Assembly: GCA_963580275.1 (NCBI GenBank)
Contig: OY756942.1
Location: forward strand, 33,204,701-33,268,700
Direction of reading: 5' to 3'
DNA: 64,000 nucleotides
DNA from: Crataegus laevigata
Lineage: Eukaryota; Streptophyta; Magnoliopsida; Rosales; Rosaceae
Part shown: piece by piece, positions 10,704 through 22,180 of the stretch
Numbering within the stretch: position 1 is the stretch's first letter
Layout: the number at the start of each line of letters is the position of its first letter
Made by a program: the position numbers and the translations under genes
The notes under the pieces: model-generated
Seen by the model: only the letters and a program-made list of their open reading frames with translations
Database searches by the model: none
Told to the model about the DNA's origin: nothing

Positions 10704-13448
10704 ATGGCTTCTGGGAAACTGCTTTTTTTGATAGTCTTATTGTGTGTCTGCTGCAAAAGAAGAATCCCTTTCGCTAGCTGCGGCTTCACACCTGACATAC
10801 AGTCTGAGTGCTTGAAAGTGCCTGCATCCGAATTTGCAGGCTCGTTGAGGGACACCATTGATGCTGTGCAGCAAGTGGCCACCATATTCTCTCAGTTTGC
10901 AAACGCCTTCGGCGATTTCCGCCTTTCCAACGCCATTTCCGACTGCCTTGATTTGCTTGACTTCTCTGCTGATGAGTTGAACTGGTCCCTTTCTGCTTCC
11001 CAGAACCAGAAAGGTAACTACTTCTTAACAGAAAAACATTCCCACCTATTAAAAAAAAAAAAAAATCCCACTTAGTCCCTTAAATTAAGTGCTTAAATTT
11101 GTTATTAATATGAGATCTTTTTGTTTGCATGACTTTTTCTTTAGCTGTTTGACATGTCCTACGCATTTTGGGTAGTTTAGATTCTGGTTCATGAAGTCAA
11201 GGGGTGGATTGAAATCTAAGCTAATTAAATAAAAACTCCCTATATATTTTTTATTTTTTTAGGCAAAAGTAACAGCACAGGGAAACTAAGTTCTGATCTG
11301 AGGACATGGCTGAGCGCTGCACTAGTCAACCAGGACACATGCAGTGATGGGTTTGAAGGCACCAACAGCATTGTCAAGGGGTTGGTCTCAACTGGCCTCA
11401 ACCAAGTTACCTCCTTAGTCCAAGACCTCCTCACTCAAGTGCACCCGAATTCCGATCACCAGGGTCCTAACGGTCAAATCCCAACGTGGGTTAAAACCGA
11501 AGATCGAAAACTTCTACAGGCCGACGGTGTCAATGTGGATGCAGTTGTAGCCCAAGATGGTACCGGGAATTTCACAAATGTGATGGATGCCGTGTTAGCA
11601 GCGCCGGATTACAGCATGAGCCGCTACGTAATATACATCAAGAGAGGCACATATAAAGAGAATGTGGAGATCAAGAAGAAAAAATGGAACCTAATGATGA
11701 TTGGAGATGGAATAGATGCTACCATAATCTCTGGAAATCGAAGCTATATCGATGGTTGGACCACATTTCGATCTGCAACATTTGGTAAGCATATGCTTAA
11801 TAATTTTTCACACTGGCCGTTCTTCCAGACATACAAATCACAGCTTAACACATAAAAAATATGCACAAATGTCAAAGTCTTATTTGTATGTGTGCAATTT
11901 GTTTGTAAGGAGCAGAGTATTTTCCGGATTTTTCACCCCAAACTTTTTCTTTTTACCTAAAGTAACTTAGATTTTTTTTTTCTTTATCCTATCAACTTTG
12001 GATTTGGGGGCCATGCAACATTCGGTATCCTAGTCTAAGATTGGAATCTTAATGAGATCCCAACCAATTCAATTATGTTCACCTTAATAAAATGGTAGAT
12101 GGGAGGCATGAAAGCAAAGTACATGGTCCCAATGCATGATAGAAGCTAGGGTTATTTAGTCTAGTGTCACATGCAAAGACTCACTTTTTTTTTTGGAAGA
12201 AAACGTCAAGCATATTGCATATTTAATTTCTTGGTCTCACCTAGCAGAACACATTGAATTGTCTTACATCAAGACCAAAAACAATCATTATTTTGGCATG
12301 TACATCTTATTTTGCAATGAGGTTTGGTGTGCATTGGTTAGGACATAGTCTTTCTTTAATAATATCCACTACGGTAAAGAAGTTAAATGTGATCGATGCA
12401 TATATTTTTGTAAGATTGATGTCATAATTGCTCAACTTATATGTATTTTAATTCTACGGTTTTTCTATATATTACTGTAATATTTTTTTTTGTCTATTTT
12501 AACCATTTTACTACACCTAAGTGTCATTTTACATTTAAGTCAACCAAGACTGGAGTAACATAAATGATGCAATTGTAGGACTATAGAAGTTAAAAATTGA
12601 ATAGAGCAACTAAAGTGAAACACGAGTACAAGTTTAGAACCATTGTAGTGTTTTACCTCTTTTTGTTATATTCTCTACACCATATGGAATTTGTATTCAA
12701 CCGTTCATATTACGAAAACTGATCATGTTTTCATTGAACTATGTATTCAGCTGTGAGTGGCAGAGGGTTCATAGCAAGAGACATAACGTTCGAAAACACG
12801 GCAGGGCCGCAGAAGCACCAGGCCGTCGCCCTAAGATCGGATTCCGACCTATCGGTGTTCTACAGATGCGAAATAAGAGGCTACCAAGACACACTCTACG
12901 CACACACAATGCGCCAGTTCTACAGAGATTGCAAAATAAGTGGTACAGTTGACTTCATTTTTGGTGATGCAACTGTTGTGTTCCAAAACTGCCAGATCCT
13001 AGCCAAAAAAGGCCTACCGAATCAGAAGAACAGCGTCACAGCTCAAGGCCGGAAGGACCCGAATGAGCCGACCGGAATCTCAATCCAGTTCTGCAACATA
13101 ACTGCAGATGCAGACTTGTTACCCTTTGTCAACTCCACTTTTACTTACCTTGGTAGGCCTTGGAAGCTGTATTCAAGAACTGTAATAATGCAGTCTTTCT
13201 TGAGCAATGCCATAAGGCCTGAGGGGTGGCTTGAATGGAATGCGGATTTTGCTTTGAGCACATTGTCTTATGGCGAGTACATGAATTATGGGCCTGGAGC
13301 GGGCCTCGGAAGCCGGGTCAAGTGGCCAGGCTACCAAGTCTTTAACGAGTCTACTCAGGTAAAGAACTATACTGTGGCCCAATTTATTGAAGGCAACCTG
13401 TGGTTACCCCCTACTGGTGTCAAATATACTGCAGGATTTGGGGCTTGA
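10704..13448 (+). CDS. Type-I pectin methylesterase with PMEI pro-domain (PME-1)
   Basis: Removes methyl esters from cell-wall homogalacturonan. Model: exons 10704-11013, 11263-11784, 12751-13448; lengths 310+522+698 give 509 residues and every junction is GT-AG with matching phase. Residues 1-25 form a hydrophobic secretion signal. The PMEI-like pro-region follows (paired cysteines in IQSECLK, ISDCLD and QDTCSDGF), then a DRKLLQ processing motif near residue 185 and the catalytic domain from about residue 195 (VAQDGTGNFT). Active-site segments are all canonical: QAVAL, GYQDTL (about 321), DFIFG (about 345) and LGRPWK (about 411). The subgroup looks close to the Prunus PPE8B-like enzymes, a tentative assignment. 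A partial copy of its last exon lies at 21.35 kb. Confidence 0.93.
11785..12750 (+). other. Intron 2 of PME-1 (966 bp)
   Basis: Donor G|GTAAGC after 11784 and acceptor TTCAG before 12751. The last ~210 bp are the left end of the region that reappears at 21.15 kb, so the duplication breakpoint lies inside this intron. Nothing coding is seen. Confidence 0.8.
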
Positions 13449-16400
13449 GAATTCAAGCAGTTGATGTGTAATTTCAATCTTGTACCTAATTATATCTTCT
13501 TCAATCAATTTTGTTTTTGTTGCGAAAATTTAGAGCAGTGATTGGTAATTTAGGTATCATAAACGAACGGATTTTTTTACTCTTAACAATCAAAGTGATC
13601 CCTTTCGTCCCGAGTTCTTTTTAGTCAGAACTCGGAATGAAACCAAACTCCCCAAGTAGGGTTCGAGCCTACGTCAGTTTTCTACCATACAATTAAAATA
13701 CTGAAATAGGTTTTTGGGAACCAGCTTGGGCATTCTACAAAATAAGAAATGGAAAAATATATAACAAGAAAAAAAGTCATGGGTATAAGCTTGCTATGAG
13801 GAGAAACTTACATACGCTTCAAGTGTCGCATCGACAGTTTTTTAATTTTATCACACATTATTATATGTTTTTAACTTTTTAAATAATAACTTTATGTTTT
13901 AACCTTTTACATTATAACATGTTGAATGGAAACTTGAAAACTCTCCCCACATTTTTACTTAATTTTTTTAACCAATTAATTAGCAATTGTAATTATTGGC
14001 AATGCTCATAACTCATAAGTCGGGCAAGTGGGATAAAAAGATTAATGTTATTCATACTATATTTTTGTAACACATTTTCATACCACTTTAGGTGACATTT
14101 GATGTGGATAGCCACATTATTTGAATTAATCAGAGTTTTAAATTTAGTTCATTATTTAATAAACTAATAGTTAAGAAAAACTAATTAATTAAATGATGAT
14201 TGTGATATAAGAAGAGTCTTTCTCCTTCATTTCCTTGAATTTTGTAAATTTTTCAAATGATGTGGCTGTACATATCAAATATCACCTAAGATGGTATAAA
14301 AATATAATATAAAAACATGATATGAATAACGTTACTCAAACAATTTACAAGATAGATGTCTCCGCAGATAAAGAAAGACTTAAAAAGTTGACAGAAAAAG
14401 AATCTGGGCAAGTTAGATATTGGGAGATAAATAATGCGCACATATTTGTCTGTTTCCGGATATTTTTCACCATACAAAGGTCAAGTTGCAAACTGCAATT
14501 AGGTGCGTATAACAGGTGGCGTGCAAATGCAATTACCTCATATTCACGGAAGTTCCACGTTACATAAACGTTGTCCGGTCATGGAATGCATCCGTTCTTT
14601 AATAAAGAGAATAATACCGATCTATTTTTGGTGATGCGTTAATATCATCATACTGACATACGACTTATGCTTTTGACAATATTAATAATAAAAAGAGACG
14701 TCCTGAACAAAATATTTATATATCTAAACATGAGGTCATTTCTAACCGAAAGAGAGCCAAATAGTCATGTTTAGTCCTATAACCTTGTAAGAAATTATTT
14801 TTTTTAATGAATAATGTCATGTCATATTTTATACCATATCCAACCGGGGGGCCAAAGAACCAAATGCCAAAACATAGCCCGTTTGACAAAAAACTCATCT
14901 TCAACCGAAGGGGGCTATTTTTAGTGCTCTCAATAATTTATTATTTTAATTAAATTAATATGGTTAATTGAATTAAACTATCATATTAAAATAATATTTT
15001 TGGACATATTTTGAATGTCACTTGTCGCTAAATTAATAAGCCTCCGGATTTCTTATCTTTATATAATGAAAGGGATGTGAAAAAATTGGTGAAGAATTGA
15101 AATAAAATGAGGTAAAATAGTATGAAATGGTGAAAATGATGTGAGACATGGGGTAGAAATTACTTATGTATTTATAGGAAAAAAACTAGATTTTTTTTTA
15201 ATTTCGTCTAAAAAAGTCAAATCTAACAGTAATCTGATGTTAGCATGACGTCAGGTAGCATGTGTTTGGGCTAGGCTATAGGGCTAGCTGCTCTTGGCCA
15301 GCCCACTGGCCGGATCTCTAATTTTTGACCAAATGGGGCCACGAGCCTTTTGGCCTAACCTTTGATTGTAGACGATTTTCGTATCAAAATCGGCTATTTT
15401 TTGGCCTATGACCGTTTGACCGGGTCGGTTGAAGATGACTTAAAATGGGCACCTAAAACTCATTTTAATAATTGTAATTAAGTCAAGAATGTTGCTAGAG
15501 CTTTTGTCAATCTAATTTGGATGGTGCTATTTACATACTATTTTTTACTTCTTATACATTCTCTTAATTTTCGATCGTCAAACTGAATGAATTCAAAAAA
15601 ATATTAATAATTAAAAAAATATCAAAATATGTAAGAGATAAAAACAAATGTATAAACAGCGTTATTCTCTAATTTTCAGTGTAAGGCTCCGACAGCAGTC
15701 TACTCACAAACTCCCAAAAGATGACGACTGACTGACTCCTTAATCCAGAGACTCCACAAACTACGCCGAGGTACCATGTGGCCCATGTCCATATTTTTTT
15801 GTCCATATTCTTTCAAACATGCAATAGAATATCGCATAATGGGGAGGAACGAGAGGACCGGCCCTCTCATGTCCCTTTTTTCTGAACCACATAATATGAA
15901 ACGCCAACAAAAACAAAGATATATAGTAACCCATTAAAAAAGTAAATAAGTTTTCAAAAAAAATAAAAAATAAAAATGTAAATAATATATGTAGAGAAAA
16001 TGTTATTAAGATTTTCAGACGGAAGAGAATCCTCTCCAAATCTTTTTTGTGGAGATCCTAAGTATTTTTGAATCTGATCCGTTCATCATTTATCGTACGA
16101 TTAGTTTTTGTTAGATATTGTTCATGTTTAATATTAAATATATATATTTAAAATAATTTATGACCGTACGATGAATGATTAACGCACAAAATTCAAGAAT
16201 TCTCAAGATTCCTAAAAAAAATCCGGAGTGAATATTCTTCCCTTTTAAAATACAGACCCTTTATCTGTTTTGGAACTTTTCAATAGGACAACAAACCTAA
16301 CATAAAGTATATTTCCCGTGAACGAAACGAATTAAAGAAAATAAATAGAACTGAGAATCTACTTTACAACCGACTGTATATTTCATTGTATTTGTCACTC

Positions 16401-17674
16401 CTATTATATGATCAACCGCGAAGAATTAAGATTTCTCCGCATGGAGGTTGGAGACATAATATAGTACTTGTATATATTAACATGAATAATACTGATATTT
16501 TCCTTTTGAAGGGAACTCATTTTCCCATTTGAAATAACGTATCTTCAGTATAAAAAATTTATAATAAAGATCGTTTGAATTTTTTAATTTTAATTTGAAA
16601 ATCAACCAAACACAAAGGTTAGATGCAATCATAATAGTGAGGAAAAGTTATGACGCTAATGGAACGTTGGTTTGATTTTGGCCATGTCTCGAAAGCGAGG
16701 CATGACAGTTAGAGAGGTACGTTATGACGTCAAGTGTCGATCCTAGAGGTATTTCAGGATCAGGGTGTGACAAGTTTAGTGGTATCAAAATCATCCAAAT
16801 CATATATCGTTTAGTCTTTCAAATGTCTCAAGTAAATGGATGGTTCATCATTAGTATGGTGCTTGGTATATACACATCGATTTATTTGATATATTTGGAG
16901 TATTAAACGATCTCCGATTCAATTTTTTTTTAAGGTATGATCTTCAAATAAGGATTAAGAAATTGACCGGTTTTTAGTATAAATTTTTTATGTGAAGATA
17001 CATTATTTGCAAGTGAGGGAATGAGCTCTCCCTACTCAAAGGGGAATGCAAGTATTATTTTATTAGCATTGTCATTAAACTCTAATTATTATTCTTGATA
17101 ACACTTGTATCCCCTCCTTGAACTGATGAGCTCTTTTCTTCCATGCAAATATCTAGATTCACTGTATAAATTTCATAATCGAACTCACTTAATTTATTAA
17201 TCTTTACTAAAGATCACCCTTACTAAAAAATAATTAGAATCGGAGATCATTTACCAGTTGAAATGTATAGAGCAAATTAATGTTGTAGATACTAAGTAAT
17301 ATATTCATGATAAACCGTTCATTTATTTAATACGTTTGAATGAAACTATTTATGATTTAAATGATTTTTTATAGAAGTAATCTTGATGGTTAAGAAATTG
17401 GATTGTTCCGATCATTGAATTTGTAAGTTTAAGATACATTATATGTAAATAGAGGGATATATGTATCCCTCACTGGATGCAAGGTTTTTTTTCTTCTATT
17501 TTTGCAAAATAAGACCTTATCAAAATCCGTATGTTATTCATTAAGCTAAGCAAATATCCATTTATGTCCCTAAAGATAAAAACCGAAAGTTGTGCATTTT
17601 TATGCTCTTAATACTCGGACTCTTACATGTTATTAATCAGTTTTCTTTTCTCCCAACTCCTCCTCTGAGGTCTC
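13449..17674. other. Intergenic between PME-1 and PME-2; contains a 0.7-kb inserted repeat
   Basis: AT-rich spacer with no convincing gene. Much of it aligns with 22.2-25.2 kb as part of the segmental duplication: matching blocks include the 3' flank of PME-1, a block around 15.5-15.7 kb and blocks around 16.3-17.1 kb. The 14.73-15.44 kb insertion is absent from the second copy. Confidence 0.65.
14733..15440. mobile_element. Unclassified TIR-type repeat insertion, about 0.7 kb
   Basis: The paralogous site near 23.03 kb reads straight through (AAACATG then TAATGGGC), whereas here the same flanks are separated by about 0.7 kb. The left end contains GTCATTTCTAACCGA and the reverse complement of the right end GTCATCTTCAACCGA, so the ends are inverted repeats. 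Related TCAACCGA-type segments recur inside (about 14.84 and 14.90 kb). No ORF of note. TSD is not clear because the flanks have drifted; boundaries are approximate. Confidence 0.6.
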
Positions 17675-20243
17675 ATGGTTTCCTCCACTGCAAAACTGCT
17701 GCAGCTCCTCTGCATAATCTTATTTCTCCATATTTCTTCCTCTTCTTCTTCGTCTTCGTCTTCGAACAGGACTACTTTTAATCCCCATTTGTCGTCCATA
17801 AGATCATTCTGCAAGTCCACACCCTACCCAGACATCTGCTTCGACTCACTAAAACTCTCAGTCTCCATAAACATCACTCCCAACATCCTCTCCTACCTCC
17901 TCCAATCCCTCAACGTCGCCATCTCCGAAGCCGCAAAGCTCACCGATCTTTTCAACAAGGCCGGACAGTACTCGAACATCGTCGAGAAGCAAAAGGGAGC
18001 TGTCCAGGACTGCCAGGAGCTCCACCAAATCACTCTCTCTTCCTTACAAAGATCCGTGTCTCGAGTCCAGGCACAAAATGCCAAGAAACTTAATGATGCT
18101 AGGGCTTACCTCAGCGCTGCTCTCACAAACAAGAACACTTGCATGGAAGGATTGGATTCTGCTTCTGGCCCTATGAAGTCAACCCTAGTCAACTCCTTGA
18201 CTAGTACATACAAATATGTAAGCAATTCTCTCTCAGTTATCACAAAACAAGGGGTGAATAAAGGGCGCACAAACCGCCGTCTCATGAGCGTTCCGAGGTG
18301 GTTATCGAGGAGAGACCGCCGGATATTGGAGAGTTCCGGCGATGAAAATGACCCCAGTGAAGTCCTAACGGTTGCCGCAGATGGATCGGGGAACTTCACC
18401 ACAATTAGTGAGGCTATTATTTTTTGTCCAAATAATAGTTATGATAGGACGATTATACATGTCAAAGAAGGGGTTTATGAAGAAAATGTGGAGATTCCGA
18501 GCTACAAGACCAACATTGTTCTTCTTGGAGATGGAAGTGACATCACTGTCATCACTGGTAACCGCAGTCATGGTGATGGATGGACTACATTCAGATCTGC
18601 AACCGTAGGTAATTAATTTTGTTCGTGTGTGATTAGTTTTCATGTAAAAGTCATTTTACGCCTGATTAATTTTTCAATGACTTTTTCACCCGTCATCACG
18701 GGCGGAGCTACTATAAGTCTGGAGGCGGCGGATGCCCCCACTCAGTTTTTTTTTTTGGTTGTTGGAAAAAAATTGTTATAGTTTTGCATCCAAATGACCA
18801 ACCCTAAATACAATACAATTAAATTTTATTTGTTAATTTTTCCTATCAAGGGAAATGCTAAGGAGATTTTTCTAAAATGGCCTCTTCATAGACTCTCCGT
18901 CATCACATATTTTTAGCACAATTTTTGTACTAATATTATAAAAAATTATGTAAAAAAACATGAAGTGACAGAGAGTCTATGGAGAGCCCACTTTGAGAAA
19001 GTCTCCTTAGCATTTCTCTTGGTATTAATATGATTGACTTTGTCAACAATGATTATAATTGTTTTGTGTTAAATACTTTGTGAATTAAAAATGTTTTGTT
19101 TAATAAATTTTTTTAATTTTTTCAACTGTGGCTTCGTCCCTCCGTCATATGAGCAAAATGGGTCAAAATTAGGTCGAAAAGTTTTATTTGGATATACCGA
19201 CAATTCCGACCCGAACACAATGATGACTAGTACAATATAAGAAAATTCTTAAAGATACGATTGAGGTTTAACTTGTTATTAGTTAGTCGAAATCAAACTT
19301 CCTATCTGCATTTCGTCCAATTTCGCTTACGTACGCCTCTCATGTGAGAGGGTGAAAATGTTATTTCAAGTTTAATTTAAGGATTAAATAAGCTTCAATT
19401 TCTTAAAATGGTCTTTTCACCCTGTCACATGACACACACATAACATGCTTAACCATAGGGGATGATTAGTGCAGTTCTTGAAAAATAATGTTTACATTTG
19501 CTACCCCTTTCATTCCCAGTTCGTTTTAACCCAACATAATCAAATTTTTTTCAGCTGTGTCCGGAGAGGGCTTTCTAGCAAGAGACATAACAATTCAGAA
19601 CACGGCAGGGCCAGAAAAGCTCCAAGCAGTTGCTCTGAGAATGAATGCAGACTTGGTTGCAGTTTACAAATGCACCATCGATGGCTACCAAGACACGTTA
19701 TACGCGCACTCTTTCAGACAATTCTACAGAGAGTGCGATATATTTGGAACCATAGACTACATATGTGGTAACGCCGCAGTTGTATTTCAAGCATGCAACA
19801 TCGTGTCTAAGATGCCAATGCCGGGACAATTCACAGTCGTCACGGCGCAGTCCAGGGACACACTAGATCAGAACACAGGAATCTCCATGCAGAACTGCTC
19901 CATTGTAGCCAGTGATGAGTTGGACTCCAATTCCAGCATTGTCAAAAGCTACTTAGGCCGGCCGTGGAGGAATTACTCTACGACTGTTGTCCTGAAGTCC
20001 TACATTGACGACTTTATTGACCCGACTGGGTGGACTAATTGGGTCGGGGACCAAGGGTTGGACACTTTGTACTATGGAGAGTATGAGAATTATGGTCCTG
20101 GCGCTGGGACGGATAATAGAGTGAACTGGACAGGGTATCATGTTATGGACTACTATGATGCATCCAATTTCACGGTGCAAGAGTTTATTGCCGGTGATGA
20201 ATGGCTCCAGTCCACTTCATTTCCTTATGATGATGGCATCTGA
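17675..20243 (+). CDS. Type-I pectin methylesterase with PMEI pro-domain (PME-2)
   Basis: Two exons, 17675-18608 and 19555-20243 (934+689), give 540 residues; GT-AG, phase 1 split as in PME-1. A signal peptide (residues 1-24) is followed by a run of ten serines, then a PMEI domain (FCKSTPYPDIC, QDCQEL, KNTCMEGL). Basic motifs RRLM (about 201) and RRIL (about 214) are probable pro-domain processing sites. The catalytic domain starts about residue 230 (VAADGSGNFT) with QAVAL, GYQDTL (about 354) and LGRPW (about 444). The usual DFIFG is DYICG: the catalytic Asp is present but two of its neighbours are changed. The intron carries a hAT-like element with a nested MITE. The second copy at 25.3 kb is a pseudogene, so this is the surviving copy. 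Confidence 0.93.
18698..19141. mobile_element. hAT-like element in the PME-2 intron, 8-bp TSD, with nested MITE
   Basis: Left end ACGGGCGGAGC, reverse complement of the right end AGGGACGAAGC, i.e. short imperfect inverted repeats. Flanking 8-mers are CCGTCATC (18690-18697) and CCGTCATA (19142-19149), one mismatch. The paralogous pseudogene intron lacks it, which supports a real insertion after the duplication. A second element at about 18852-19017 is inserted within it. Confidence 0.7.
18852..19017. mobile_element. MITE nested in the intronic hAT-like element
   Basis: Perfect inverted ends GAAATGCTAAGGAGA / TCTCCTTAGCATTTC about 135 bp apart, with further inverted similarity inward (the tract around GACTCTCCGTCA versus TGACAGAGAGTC). 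No coding capacity. I do not see a clean TSD, so the superfamily is left open. Confidence 0.75.
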
Positions 20244-21150
20244 TCTCTGTATGAATACTCTTGTTTGACATAGTTTTTCATACATTTTCAAAATATGCAT
20301 ATCAAAGGTGGAAGTTTGTGTGGATGAGGTGAAATATTTCTGATATTTTTTTTTGGGTATAGGAGAGGGTACTTTCTGATAGGAGGTTCAATACTTTGGG
20401 CAGTTCAGAGTTCAAACCATGAACCCCAAACAAAACGCTAACAATTTTGGCCACTGCCTCGTGATTCTAAGGAAGTTGGAAAGTTTTAGAAATATAGTCA
20501 CTCGACGACCCTCATCATTTTGAGCCCTCACAAGATCAAACCCATTTTTTATGTCAAATTTCTATTTTGTCTTTCACAACTCAACATTTTAAACTACTAT
20601 AATTTATGAAGAGAGAAATTTGAACGGAAAATTTATTTTAACCGACCGGCATAATCCATGTTTACTAGTTATAACTCTATGAAGAGTGAAGACAACAAAA
20701 GAGAGGCTATTTTACAAAATTTCATGTGATTTTCACTCATCAGTTAATGTAATTAAAATGTGGTAAACAAATGTACTGTCCATGTCCTCATTCAATTGTA
20801 TTCGTAATCGAGAGTAATTATCATATTAGCTTACCTCGTGACATGATAGTTGTAGTTGATATGTCGATTAACACTAAATTATAACAATCGGTGATGCAAG
20901 AAAACATCACAAGGGCTTCTTATCAAGTCAAAATGTTATTTGTTCTTTAATTAGTTGAAGAAAGTTGAAAATAGCCAAACACATGTATAGGATTAAGATT
21001 TCAGTACACACGTTTTGAAAACACATTTTCACATACATTTTTTAAGAATTCATTTTATAATGTATTTCAGTGATTCAACTGTCTATCTTTTATGTCTTAC
21101 CTCAAATATCATGTCCACCAAAATCCAAAACTGTATTAAACGACTAAAGT
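20244..21150. other. PME-2 3' flank and duplication junction
   Basis: No gene. The sequence after PME-2 resembles that after its pseudogene copy (27.79-28.44 kb), including a late block with CTGTCTATCTTTTATGTCTTA at about 21.08-21.10 kb and 28.38-28.40 kb. Immediately afterwards (about 21.15 kb) the sequence switches to the PME-1 intron-2 paralogue, which places the tandem-duplication junction here. Confidence 0.65.
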
Positions 21151-21351
21151 GAGATGGATGACACAATTGACGTAGAATTTAAAAACTGAATTAACGACTA
21201 AAGTGAAACACAAGTATAAGTTTAGGACCATTGTTGTGATGCAATCTTTCTGTTATATTCTCTACACAACTAGGAATTCGTATTCAACCATTCATATTTC
21301 ATATTACGAAAACTGATCATGTTTTCATTGAACTATGTATTCAGCTGTGAG

Positions 21352-22180
21352 TGGCAGGGTTTCATAGCCAGATACATAACATTCGAAAACACGGCAGGGC
21401 CACAGAAGCACCAGGCAGTAGACCTAAGATCGGATTCCGACCTATTGGTGTTCAACAGATGCCAAATAAGAGGCTACCAAGACACACTCTACGCACACAC
21501 AATGCTAGTTCTACAGAGATTGCAAAATAAGTAGTACAGTTGACTTCATTTTTGGTGATGCAACTGTTGTGTTCCAAAACTGCCAGATCCTAGCCAAAAA
21601 TGGCCTACGGAATCAGAAGAACAGCGTCACAGCCCAAGGCCGGAAGGACCCGAATGAGCCGAGCGGAATCTCAATCCATTTCTGCAACATTACTGCAGAT
21701 GCAGACTTGTTACCCTTTGTCAACTCAACTTTTACTTACCTTGGTAGGATTTTGAAGCTGTATTCAAGAATTGTAATAATGCAGTCTTTCTTGAGAAATG
21801 CCATAAGGCCTGAGGGGTGGAGAGATTTTTCAGTGTGAACATCACACGAGGTGCTACATCACGTATCCTTATATAAATAGTGGATTATGTGTGTTAAAAA
21901 GTTAATAATTTAAAAATTAAATTTTTTTACTACTTGCATAAAAACATGTGATGTAATATTTGTGTTCCCGTCACAATTAAAAATTTATCTGAGATGGCTT
22001 TAGTGGAATGCTGATTTTGCTTTGAGCACATTGTCTTATGGAGTACTTGAATTATGGGCCCAAAGCGGGACTCGGAAACCGGGTCAAGTGCCCGGGCTAC
22101 ATGAGTCTACTCAATTTATTGAAGGCAACCTGTGGTTGCCCACGACCGATGTCAAATTTACTGCAGGATTTGGGGCTTGA
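21352..22180 (+). pseudogene. Pseudogene of PME-1, last exon only
   Basis: Closely matches the last exon of PME-1 (12751-13448) with the preceding intron end, but there is no copy of exons 1 and 2. Damage: a 1-base deletion in the segment matching SGRGF, a 2-base deletion in the AHTMRQF segment that also makes a stop (about 21530), the LGRPW motif changed to LGRIL (near 21750), a MITE inserted in the exon (21821-21990), and several deletions in the last 130 bp. The matching stop codon lies at about 22178-22180. It could not yield an active esterase. Confidence 0.93.
21821..21990. mobile_element. MITE inserted in the PME-1 pseudogene exon
   Basis: Relative to PME-1, about 170 bp separate the codons for EGW and the following residues. 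Ends are inverted repeats (AGATTTTTCAGTGTGA on the left; the right-hand reverse complement has AATTTTTAATTGTGAC). A related copy is at 47097-47255. Flanks TGAGGGGTGG and TGAGATGG look like a decayed target duplication. Confidence 0.8.

Noticed and set aside
17623..17820. Minus-strand frame with a long acidic (D/E) run over the PME-2 start
   Set aside because: It is the antisense of the poly-Ser signal-peptide region of PME-2. The same shadow appears over the pseudogene.
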